A DNA stretch of 23,171 bases from a bacterium (GTDB taxonomy: Bacteria; UBA9089; JASEIO01), in contig JASEIO010000025.1 of the NCBI GenBank assembly GCA_030017475.1, forward strand, positions 1 to 23,171. Direction: 5' to 3'. The notes beneath the pieces are model-generated. The model did not search any database and was not told the DNA's origin. It saw only the letters and a program-made list of their open reading frames with translations. This document shows, one piece after another, positions 1 to 6,180 of the stretch. Positions within the stretch are counted from its first letter, which is position 1. Each line of letters starts with the position of its first letter. A program made the position numbers and the translations under genes.

Positions 1-136
1 ATTATTCAGATATCTTAATCTACTGACCTGGATACCTTGTGCCTTTACTATCCAATTTTTTTTTCCAATTTTTTTTGTAACATTTTATTCATCTGAAATG
101 ATAATTTTGTGTAAGTAAGGAAAAATGGAAAACCTG

Positions 137-163
137 AAAATAAGAAGTCGGTTATTACACTTC
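137..163 (-). terminator. weak candidate intrinsic terminator after rtcA
   Basis: On the minus strand, three bases after the rtcA stop, a 5-bp stem (GAAGT/ACTTC, 144-148 with 159-163) with a 10-nt loop is followed by TTATTTT. The stem is short, so this is only a possible terminator. The rest of 1-165 is AT-rich with two T8-9 runs; I see no gene in it. Confidence 0.3.
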
Positions 164-165
164 AT

Positions 166-1209
166 CTATTTAGGTAAATATCCTACTCCTTCTATTCTTA
201 TGGAATGATTTTCAATCTGAGTTTTTGCCCCAATAATCTTCTCCACCAGCCAGAGATTTGTCTCAACATGATCGGTTACCATAGGTATCCTATATTCTGT
301 TACTCCCGAGGCCAAGGCAGCATAAATTATCAACTGATCTGCTAAGTATCTATCTACAGTAGAACCTTTTTCTATATCTTCTAAAAGGGTTTTCGCTACA
401 AATCTTCCAATTTGTTCACTCGATCTTCCAGGTCTTCCAGCCATATCAGCACCAATTATACAACCAGTCGAAGTCTTCGCATAGAGAAATAACGAAGCCC
501 CTGCCTGTTCTGATGTGTTATCATATACTATCTCTATCGTAGCCTTATATCCCCTATGTTTTAAAAATTTATTGCAAGCCTCTGCCATTCTTTCCGATAC
601 CTTCTGTGATTTAAGATGTGAAGCGAGGGAAATCCCTTTTATTCCAACTATCTCTCCTTGATTGGTTAAATTAAGGGCCTTTATTTTATCCTTCACCTGC
701 TTAACCTCTCCCTTTATAATCCCTCCACCCTTAGGGACATACCCTGGACGAACTACTTGAAGCGTGGATTCAATACCCATTTTCTTTAATGTAGGAAGCA
801 GTACATACTGCATGTGAAAAGCTGAAGGGGCATGATCTTGAAAAAGCCCTCCTTGAATTTCAAAGGTAGTTAAGGCATTTCCAAAACAGGATAAAGGCAA
901 GATAGTCATATAAAGCATGGTTGAGGAACCAGCTGTTCCTATATCCCACCGGAAATTTCCACCTTTTATCTCATTACCTGGGGTAAAGGTGATTACCTTT
1001 GAACCAACCTCTGCACCTTCCACTTTAGCGGAGGTCAATTCTTGACAAGCCAAAACTGCCTTTAGATGTTGAGGTCTTAATCCTGGATTTTTTCTTTTAG
1101 ATCGAATATTTACCATCTCTAACCTCTTCCCCAATAAAGAAGAAAGTGAAACTGCATACCGTAAGATTGTTCCTGACCCAGATTTTTCTCCGCCATCTAT
1201 TTTAATCAT
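166..1209 (-). CDS. rtcA: RNA 3'-terminal phosphate cyclase (RtcA)
   Basis: Converts an RNA 3'-phosphate to a 2',3'-cyclic phosphate using ATP, through a covalent enzyme-AMP intermediate; cytoplasmic RNA repair/processing. The 347-aa product has the usual family length (about 340) and opens with the diagnostic IDGGEKSGSGTILRYA segment (residues 4-19), followed by GLRPQHL (about 44-50) and the glycine-rich KGGG segment (about 160-163). The conserved histidine that is adenylated in E. coli RtcA (H309) corresponds to H314 in TDHVETN. It is translationally coupled to the upstream FAU-1-like gene: the ATG overlaps that gene's stop by 8 nt. No RtcB ligase or RtcR regulator is in the window, so the partner of the pathway is not seen here. 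Confidence 0.95.
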   Translation of the reverse strand: MIKIDGGEKSGSGTILRYAVSLSSLLGKRLEMVNIRSKRKNPGLRPQHLKAVLACQELTSAKVEGAEVGSKVITFTPGNEIKGGNFRWDIGTAGSSTMLYMTILPLSCFGNALTTFEIQGGLFQDHAPSAFHMQYVLLPTLKKMGIESTLQVVRPGYVPKGGGIIKGEVKQVKDKIKALNLTNQGEIVGIKGISLASHLKSQKVSERMAEACNKFLKHRGYKATIEIVYDNTSEQAGASLFLYAKTSTGCIIGADMAGRPGRSSEQIGRFVAKTLLEDIEKGSTVDRYLADQLIIYAALASGVTEYRIPMVTDHVETNLWLVEKIIGAKTQIENHSIRIEGVGYLPK

Positions 1210-2179
1210 TTTCTACTAACTCCCTGGCCCGCTCTACGGCTTCTTTAGCTAAATCACTCATTATGTAACCTCGCTCTACTGCCCTTTCCAAATCTTTCCT
1301 ATCGATTATCTTTTTTCTACCATCTGGCCATTTAACTACATCTATATAGAGATCAACATAACGGACATACTTAGGGTAAAATTCTACTGGTGTATTAAGG
1401 TTAATAAGAATGCCTTTTAATTTAGCTTGAGATGAATAGTATGAGTGAATAATTGTCCAGGAACCTTCCCTTATCAAGGTTTCACTATAATCTCCTTCTT
1501 CGATCTTGAGATTAAGCCCGTCATATCTTCCCGATTTAAAATTTCTCCTAACCTTAACCAGACAACTCTCCCGGTTAAATTCAATTATTTCTCCTTTGGC
1601 TAAGGAGATAACCTCCCCCTCAGGTTTAACGTGATAGATTTTAAGTAGCATCTTCGGCTTGTATGTTTCATAAACGAGGTTTTCTAATTCTATATCACGT
1701 CTCGACTCAGAGGAAAGAGAAAGTCTCTCTTCAGCCCGATCTACTTCAGAAGAGGCAAAGATTCTAAATTTATGATGGTTCTTGATAGTAGGTGAAACCT
1801 TGGAACGCAATTCATCAAGAGCTGCCTTTGATATATAAGGAAATTCCACCTCTAAAACCACAGGATTAAACAGGTCTTGAAAAGTAGGGCCTTTTTTCAT
1901 GGATGTAGGTCTCTTTCTTATAATCATATCAAGGAAGTGGGCCTTTAATATTTCTATAACCTTCTCTACCTCTTCTTCTCTCCCTTCAATAATTACTCCA
2001 TGCTTATCTTGCTTATCCCTTATTTTTATTTCTACAAAAGATACCCTTTCCCTCTCATCCTTAAATTCAAATCTTTCTGAGATCTTTTCAGAAGGATCTA
2101 TTATTCTAAATCCTTGATCACCAAATAATTTTGTTAAGGCTGTGGTGTATATGCCCCTTATCCTTATCGGTATTTCCAT
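1202..2179 (-). CDS. FAU-1-like AU-rich-RNA-binding protein / probable ribonuclease with DUF402 domain
   Basis: The 325-aa product resembles the archaeal FAU-1 family (AU-rich RNA-binding protein first described in Pyrococcus furiosus and linked to rRNA processing). The N-terminal two thirds is charged and beta-rich, as expected for the RNase E/G-like, S1-like part (residues 1-230); the last 90 residues form a DUF402 domain, recognisable by PVEFYPKYVRYVDLYIDVV and the following IDRKDLERAVERGYI. It is the first gene of a two-gene operon with rtcA, so both products act on RNA. The start ATG lies only a few bases after the predicted transcription start and has no Shine-Dalgarno sequence. The family assignment is by recognition of the DUF402 end and overall form; the nuclease activity is inferred. 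Confidence 0.8.
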   Translation of the reverse strand: MEIPIRIRGIYTTALTKLFGDQGFRIIDPSEKISERFEFKDERERVSFVEIKIRDKQDKHGVIIEGREEEVEKVIEILKAHFLDMIIRKRPTSMKKGPTFQDLFNPVVLEVEFPYISKAALDELRSKVSPTIKNHHKFRIFASSEVDRAEERLSLSSESRRDIELENLVYETYKPKMLLKIYHVKPEGEVISLAKGEIIEFNRESCLVKVRRNFKSGRYDGLNLKIEEGDYSETLIREGSWTIIHSYYSSQAKLKGILINLNTPVEFYPKYVRYVDLYIDVVKWPDGRKKIIDRKDLERAVERGYIMSDLAKEAVERARELVEND

Positions 2180-2188
2180 TAGGTTTAG

Positions 2189-2217
2189 ATTTTATACGAA
2201 AAACTTAGGAAAGTCAA
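2189..2217 (-). promoter_or_regulatory. sigma70-type promoter of the FAU-1-like/rtcA operon
   Basis: Minus-strand TTGACT (2217-2212), 17-bp spacer, TAAAAT (2194-2189). The expected start of transcription, about 2182-2183, is only 3-4 nt before the ATG at 2179. Confidence 0.6.
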
Positions 2218-2260
2218 ATTAAAATTGGAAAAAGACAAGGCGCGGATGGATGGGGGTACA

Positions 2261-2281
2261 AATTTTTGCTTCGCAAAAATT
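2261..2281. repeat. short perfect hairpin between divergent promoters
   Basis: AATTTTTGC and GCAAAAATT form a perfect 9-bp stem with a TTC loop, ending 4 bp before the -35 box of the vapB promoter. No T-run follows on either strand, so a terminator is unlikely; it could be a protein-binding palindrome. Confidence 0.5.
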
Positions 2282-2284
2282 ATC

Positions 2285-2312
2285 TTGACATATCCTAATT
2301 TTGATGTATAAT
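2285..2312 (+). promoter_or_regulatory. consensus sigma70 promoter of vapBC
   Basis: TTGACA (2285-2290), 16-bp spacer, TATAAT (2307-2312): both boxes match the consensus. Expected transcription start near 2319. Confidence 0.75.
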
Positions 2313-2331
2313 AAAAATGATGTATAATAAA
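2302..2331 (+). repeat. 14-bp tandem direct repeat over the vapB -10 box (candidate operator)
   Basis: TGATGTATAATAAA occurs at 2302-2315 and again at 2318-2331, a 16-bp period. Each copy carries a TATAAT. RHH antitoxins autoregulate by binding repeated short sites at their own promoter, so this is the most likely VapB operator; the function is inferred. Confidence 0.55.
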
Positions 2332-2352
2332 TTACCTGCAGGAGGTATAGAG

Positions 2353-2595
2353 ATGGTCAGAAAACAGATCTATTTGGATGAAAGGACAAATAATATCCTT
2401 AAGAAGATGGCTCTTTTAAAAAAGGCTTCATCTTCTTCTTTAATCAGGGAGGCTATAAACGAATATCTGGATAAAATGTTTAGGAATCGGAGGAAGGAAG
2501 ATAATCCACTTTACAGAGTAGTTGGTTTGTGTGAAGATGGAAAGAGCGATGCTTCCATGAGACATGATGAGTATCTTTACCAAATGGAGAGATGA
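2353..2595 (+). CDS. VapB-type ribbon-helix-helix antitoxin
   Basis: An 80-aa CopG/RHH protein: beta strand RKQIYLDERTNNIL (residues 3-16) followed by the two helices (KKMALLKKASSSSLIREAI), which form the dimeric DNA-binding fold. The acidic, polar C-terminal half is expected to wrap and inhibit the toxin encoded directly downstream. I start at ATG 2353 because AGGAGG (2340-2345) lies 7 nt upstream; a longer reading from 2317 would begin inside the promoter repeat and is discarded. The stop codon abuts the toxin ATG with no gap, so translation is coupled. Autoregulation through the tandem repeat at 2302-2331 is likely. Confidence 0.85.
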   Translation: MVRKQIYLDERTNNILKKMALLKKASSSSLIREAINEYLDKMFRNRRKEDNPLYRVVGLCEDGKSDASMRHDEYLYQMER

Positions 2596-3009
2596 ATGTT
2601 TATCTTTGTAGATACCAGTGCCTGGATTGCAACTCTTATTAAGAAGGATATTAATCATAAAAAGGCATCTAAGTATTTCATTAAGCTCCTTGATCAAGAT
2701 ATGGGTTTGGTCACCTCTAATTATGTCCTCTGCGAGGTCTATACAAGATTGCGATACGATGTAGGACACCAAAAAACATGTGAGTTTCACACTATAATTT
2801 CTAAGGCGACCTCTAATGGCAGAATTTCTATATACTGGGTTAATGAAAATATTGAGAAGGAAGCTTGGGAGATATTTGAAAAATATAAGGACCAAAAATT
2901 CTCTATGGTTGACTGTACAAGCTTTGTGATTGCTAAGAGACTTAAGATAAAAGAAGTCTTTGCCTTTGATGAGGATTTCTCCATTATGGGTTTTATAAAT
3001 AGACCATAG
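2596..3009 (+). CDS. VapC-type PIN-domain ribonuclease toxin
   Basis: A 137-aa single PIN domain, the normal size for VapC toxins, which are Mg-dependent endoribonucleases cutting tRNA or rRNA to arrest growth. The acidic active-site set is visible: D6 in FVDTSAWIA, E47 in LCEVYTRL, D106 in MVDCTSF, and D125 in AFDEDF, so the nuclease looks intact. It is encoded immediately after the RHH antitoxin and shares its promoter. The RNA target cannot be told from sequence. No terminator is obvious downstream; the next gene has its own promoter. Confidence 0.9.
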   Translation: MFIFVDTSAWIATLIKKDINHKKASKYFIKLLDQDMGLVTSNYVLCEVYTRLRYDVGHQKTCEFHTIISKATSNGRISIYWVNENIEKEAWEIFEKYKDQKFSMVDCTSFVIAKRLKIKEVFAFDEDFSIMGFINRP

Positions 3010-3114
3010 GAAATGTTTATCGGTTAAGGTTACGAGCCCTGTTTTCGTCTATGGGTTAGTTGTTCGTCTTTTAACCTTCACGTTACACTGACCCTTACAC
3101 CATCTATCCTAAAA

Positions 3115-3140
3115 TTCTGACCTCTGATTTCTGACCTCTG
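3115..3140 (+). repeat. 12-bp tandem direct repeat in the vapC-flgM gap
   Basis: TTCTGACCTCTG at 3115-3126 and 3129-3140, a 14-bp period. The rest of 3010-3165 shows no gene and no convincing hairpin. Confidence 0.6.
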
Positions 3141-3165
3141 TAAATTATCCGTGGGGAAAATTATC

Positions 3166-3194
3166 TTGACAAGATAACCAATATCTGGTATGAT
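3166..3194 (+). promoter_or_regulatory. sigma70 promoter of the flgM-like gene
   Basis: TTGACA (3166-3171), 17-bp spacer, TATGAT (3189-3194). The -35 box is the centre of the palindrome ATCTTGACAAGAT (3164-3176). Predicted start near 3201, giving a 13-nt leader. Confidence 0.7.
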
Positions 3195-3213
3195 AACTTG
3201 TAGGGAGAGGAAA

Positions 3214-3528
3214 ATGGATGTTGGACCTATTTCTGAATTTACCAAAGCTCAAGAGATTATTAAAAAGGGTGCGCTGAAAGAAAAGGTAGAAGAAAGAGCT
3301 AAACCCGAAGCTACTGATACAGATAGTGTGGTTGTATCTGGGGAAGCAAAAAAGGTTCAGCAATTACAGGATGATGTTACACTGTTAAAATGCATAATTT
3401 CAGAACTACCTACAATACGAAAAGATAAGGTTATGGAAGTACGAGAGAAGTTAAGGAATGGATTTTATAATCAACAGAAAGTGATTGAAGAAGTGGCTGA
3501 AAGAATGATAAATGATTCTGTAGTATAG
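3214..3528 (+). CDS. flgM: FlgM-like anti-sigma-28 factor
   Basis: A 104-aa protein whose C-terminal half (residues 37-97) fits FlgM: DSVVVSGEAKKVQQL, then ELPTIRKDKVMEVREKLRNGFY and a final helix VIEEVAERM. FlgM binds the flagellar sigma factor FliA and holds late flagellar genes off until it is exported through the hook-basal body. The N-terminal 35 residues are polar and probably disordered, as in FlgM. Start chosen at ATG 3214 with GGGAGAGG (3203-3210) just upstream; a longer reading from 3190 would start inside the -10 box. It is monocistronic, with its own promoter and a strong terminator, and no flagellar gene is nearby. Family call fairly sure; whether the target is FliA is inferred. 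Confidence 0.8.
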   Translation: MDVGPISEFTKAQEIIKKGALKEKVEERAKPEATDTDSVVVSGEAKKVQQLQDDVTLLKCIISELPTIRKDKVMEVREKLRNGFYNQQKVIEEVAERMINDSVV

Positions 3529-3550
3529 GAACTTTAATCCTATACTTTTG

Positions 3551-3593
3551 ATTACACAGATTAATCTTAGATTACATCGTATATCTGTGTAAT
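3551..3593. repeat. 11-bp inverted repeat (ATTACACAGAT) with 21-nt spacer
   Basis: ATTACACAGAT (3551-3561) and ATCTGTGTAAT (3583-3593) are perfect inverted copies. The spacer holds a second small palindrome, TAATCT-T-AGATTA. A GC-rich patch, GAGCGAAGCGAACGCC, follows at about 3606-3621. It may be a remnant of a dispersed intergenic repeat. Confidence 0.55.
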
Positions 3594-3632
3594 TAGATAG
3601 TGTGTGAGCGAAGCGAACGCCTAATAGAGAAG

Positions 3633-3674
3633 ACTTATTGTGAAGATATCTATATCTTTGCAATAGGTTTTTTT
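3633..3674 (+). terminator. strong intrinsic terminator after flgM
   Basis: A continuous stem of about 16 bp (3633-3648 with 3653-3668, including three G-T pairs) is followed by seven Ts (3668-3674). It lies before the uvrC promoter and so closes the flgM transcript. Confidence 0.8.
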
Positions 3675-3677
3675 ATT

Positions 3678-3705
3678 TTGCAATCGTTAAGCAATATTAT
3701 ATATT
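3678..3705 (+). promoter_or_regulatory. probable promoter of uvrC
   Basis: TTGCAA (3678-3683), 16-bp spacer, TATATT (3700-3705). Predicted start near 3712, leaving a leader of about 12 nt that contains a GAGG Shine-Dalgarno sequence. Confidence 0.5.
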
Positions 3706-3723
3706 AAAGAATGAGGTTTTATT

Positions 3724-5355
3724 ATGTCTTTATTGGATAAGATACGGAATCTGCCAGATTCACCTGGTGTTTATATGTTCCACGATAAAATGGGAAAGAT
3801 TATCTATATTGGGGAGGCAAAATGTTTGGCTAAAAGGGTTAGGTCTTATTTTAGGATGGAGGACTTATCTATAAAACACACCTTACTACGTAATAAGATA
3901 TTTGATCTTACGTACATTGTTACTGATAATCCAATAGAGGCCTTAATCTTAGAATGTAATCTAATCAAACAACACAAGCCAAAGTATAATATAAGATTAA
4001 AGGATGACAAGACATTTCCTTTTATTAAGATTACTGCAGAAGATTTCCCGAGGATCTATATTACGAGACGGGTAAAGGAAGATGGCGGAAGATATTTTGG
4101 TCCTTATACAGATGTTAAAGACCTGCGGCATACGCTGAAATTAGTTAGAAAAACATTTCCAGTAAGAGGCTGTAGATATAAATTGGGAAAGAAGAGGCTA
4201 CGTCCATGTTTAGATTATCATATCAAGCAGTGTTTGGCTCCATGTGCTGGTCTAATAGATAAGAAGACCTATTCCGGAATGGTTGAAGGCATCTCTCTAT
4301 TCTTCCAAGGAAGGATTTCGAAGTTACTCGGGGATTTGACTAAAAAGATGGAATCAAGAGCCCGTGATTTAAGATTTGAAGAGGCAGCTCGGATAAGGGA
4401 TCAGATTAAGATGATAGAAAAGGTAATGGGGAAACAAAAGGTATTGGTAGAAAAGGATATTGATCAGGATGTAATTGCTTTAGTAACTCATCTTGGGAAG
4501 ACCTTGGCAGCTGTATTCTTTGTTCGCCAAGGGAGATTGATTGATACGCGATATTTCTTTTTGGAAGGTGGTGACGAAGATTCTACGGATACAACAATCA
4601 GCTCCTTTATAAAGCAGTATTATTCAACCTCAAGTTCTATTCCCAAGGAGATATTGGTGAAAACGGAGATTTCAGATTCACAAACCATAGTGGATTGGTT
4701 AAGTTTTAAAAAAGGAGGGAGGGTAATAATCTCTGTTCCTAAAAGGGGAAAGAGGCTCGATCTAATTCAGATGGCGGAACGGAACGCCCGCCTCTTCTTA
4801 GAAAAGGAAAGTAGTTTAAATGCGGCTTTGGTAGAACTAAAAGGTTTACTTCACCTTCCGAGATTACCAAGAAGGATCTTTGCCTTTGACATCTCCAATA
4901 TCTCTGGGAAGCTTCCCACTGGTTCATTGGTTACCTATGAAGATGGAAAACCCAGTAAATCGGGCTATAGAAGATTCAAAATAAAAACAGTCTCTGGTCC
5001 AAACGATGTAGGGATGCTGCGGGAGGTGATAAAACGATGTTTTGAAAAGGCGCTAAATGAGAAAACCCATCTTCCAGATTTAATTATAGTTGATGGTGGG
5101 AAGGCTCAGTTAAATCAAACCTACCAAGTCTTGGCTTCTTTAGGACTATCCTCTATTTCCGCAATTGGTATAGCTAAGAAAAGGGATGATATGGATCAGG
5201 AAAGGATATATACCCTTTATCAGGAAAAACCAATTATCCTTCCCCACGATTCCGATTCCTTATATCTCTTACAAAACATCAGAGATGAGGCCCATAGGTT
5301 TGCTATCTCCTATCATAGAAGATTAAGAAAACTTTCTGCGGAAAATAGGAAGTAA
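3724..5355 (+). CDS. uvrC: UvrABC excinuclease subunit C, lacking the C-terminal HhH domain
   Basis: Nucleotide excision repair nuclease that makes the 3' and 5' incisions around a UvrB-marked lesion. Domains in order: GIY-YIG nuclease (GVY at 15-17, YIG at 28-30), a central region with the conserved RPCLDYHIKQCLAPC cysteine cluster, the UVR/UvrB-binding helices (about 203-235, RFEEAARIRDQI), then the RNase H-like 5'-incision domain with D389 (FAFDISN), D457 (IIVDGGKAQL) and H524 (DEAHRFA), matching the E. coli set D399/D466/H538. The protein ends 19 residues after H524, where E. coli UvrC has about 70 more residues forming tandem helix-hairpin-helix motifs. No such motif was found in any frame downstream, so the gene appears naturally short (543 aa against about 610) rather than frameshifted. 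Confidence 0.95.
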   Translation: MSLLDKIRNLPDSPGVYMFHDKMGKIIYIGEAKCLAKRVRSYFRMEDLSIKHTLLRNKIFDLTYIVTDNPIEALILECNLIKQHKPKYNIRLKDDKTFPFIKITAEDFPRIYITRRVKEDGGRYFGPYTDVKDLRHTLKLVRKTFPVRGCRYKLGKKRLRPCLDYHIKQCLAPCAGLIDKKTYSGMVEGISLFFQGRISKLLGDLTKKMESRARDLRFEEAARIRDQIKMIEKVMGKQKVLVEKDIDQDVIALVTHLGKTLAAVFFVRQGRLIDTRYFFLEGGDEDSTDTTISSFIKQYYSTSSSIPKEILVKTEISDSQTIVDWLSFKKGGRVIISVPKRGKRLDLIQMAERNARLFLEKESSLNAALVELKGLLHLPRLPRRIFAFDISNISGKLPTGSLVTYEDGKPSKSGYRRFKIKTVSGPNDVGMLREVIKRCFEKALNEKTHLPDLIIVDGGKAQLNQTYQVLASLGLSSISAIGIAKKRDDMDQERIYTLYQEKPIILPHDSDSLYLLQNIRDEAHRFAISYHRRLRKLSAENRK

Positions 5356-5369
5356 CCTTAAGAATCCTT

Positions 5370-5504
5370 TCATAGGTCTAAAAGGGGCTCAAGAAGGTGC
5401 CTCTTCTTCGTATCCTGTAATGTAACATGCATATCTATTAGACCTGGCATTAAAAATTCCGTAATTCCATCAAAAAGTAGATTACATTCTATTACACCTT
5501 TCAT
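5370..5504 (-). pseudogene. remnant of an amidohydrolase gene (44-aa ORF)
   Basis: A 44-codon reading frame starts inside the end of the ABC ATPase gene (23-nt overlap, GGAAAG 9 nt upstream of the ATG) and stops just after the convergent uvrC. It joins two hallmarks of metal-dependent amidohydrolases of the imidazolonepropionase type: an N-terminal NLLFDGITE and, directly after it, FLMPGLIDMHVTLQ. In intact enzymes about 40-50 residues separate these, and the second reads HVHL; here the second metal-binding histidine is a threonine. The rest of the TIM barrel is absent. I read it as a gene collapsed by an internal deletion and 3' loss; a translated small protein is possible but less likely. 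Confidence 0.45.
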
Positions 5505-6171
5505 TTTCTATCTTTCCGTCTCTTAATCTATGGACAATCTCAGCATAACTCATAACCATTAGATCATGAGTGACAAATAAAAAAGTTACCCCTCTTTCTT
5601 TGTTAAGTTTTTTCATTAATTCAATGATCTTCATCCCCGTTTCAGAATCAAGATTACCTGTTGGTTCATCTGCTAATACAATTATAGGGTCTTTAATTAA
5701 GGCCCTACCTATCGCAGTTCTTTGTTGCTGTCCTCCTGAGATATCAGAAACCCTATGCCTTGATACATTATCTAAACCTAATTCTTCTATTAAGGATTCT
5801 ACTCTTTCTTTCCTTATCTTTGAAGATACCTTGTTAAAAAATAAAGGAAATTCTATATTTTCATAGACTGTCAAGACCGGCATTAAATTAAATGTTTGAA
5901 ATATAAAACCTATTTTTTTTCTCCGCAACTCGGTCAAATCTTTTGGTTTAAGTGAAGTGATATCCTCTCCTTCTAAGAAGATCTTACCTGAAGTGGTGTT
6001 ATCTAAACAACCAATTAAATTCAATAAAGTAGTCTTCCCACTACCTGAAGGTCCTATTATAGCCATAAACTCTCCCTTATTTATCTCTAAGTCCACTCCC
6101 TTTAATGCCTCATATTCTATCTTACCAGTTTTGTAAATCTTCTTTACATCTCTTAATTCAACTATCTTCAT
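5482..6171 (-). CDS. ABC transporter ATP-binding protein, LolD/MacB type
   Basis: A 229-aa ATPase with every motif intact: Walker A GPSGSGKTT (40-48), Q-loop Q92, signature ISGGQQQ (144-150), Walker B IIVLADE (163-169) followed by the D-loop, and H-loop H202. The ADEPTGNLD stretch and overall form place it in the MacB/LolD/FtsE branch, whose members power mechanotransmission in the periplasm rather than substrate passage through the membrane domain. It is the last full gene of the five-gene operon and presumably pairs with the permease at 7859-9091. The start codon lies 9 nt after the stop of the barrel gene, with GGAAAAG in between. Substrate unknown; a lipoprotein or lipid is inferred from the neighbours. 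Confidence 0.92.
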   Translation of the reverse strand: MKIVELRDVKKIYKTGKIEYEALKGVDLEINKGEFMAIIGPSGSGKTTLLNLIGCLDNTTSGKIFLEGEDITSLKPKDLTELRRKKIGFIFQTFNLMPVLTVYENIEFPLFFNKVSSKIRKERVESLIEELGLDNVSRHRVSDISGGQQQRTAIGRALIKDPIIVLADEPTGNLDSETGMKIIELMKKLNKERGVTFLFVTHDLMVMSYAEIVHRLRDGKIENERCNRM

Positions 6172-6180
6172 AGCTTTTCC

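Noticed and set aside
2317-2352. Upstream extension of VapB (12 extra residues)
   Set aside because: It would start within the promoter repeat; the ATG at 2353 has the AGGAGG ribosome site.
2440-2895. 151-codon open frame on the minus strand across vapB and vapC
   Set aside because: It is antisense to two well-supported genes, has no family resemblance and no ribosome site.
5356-5481. Frameshifted HhH tail of uvrC
   Set aside because: No helix-hairpin-helix motif in any plus-strand frame; the only interesting frame here is on the minus strand (amidohydrolase remnant).
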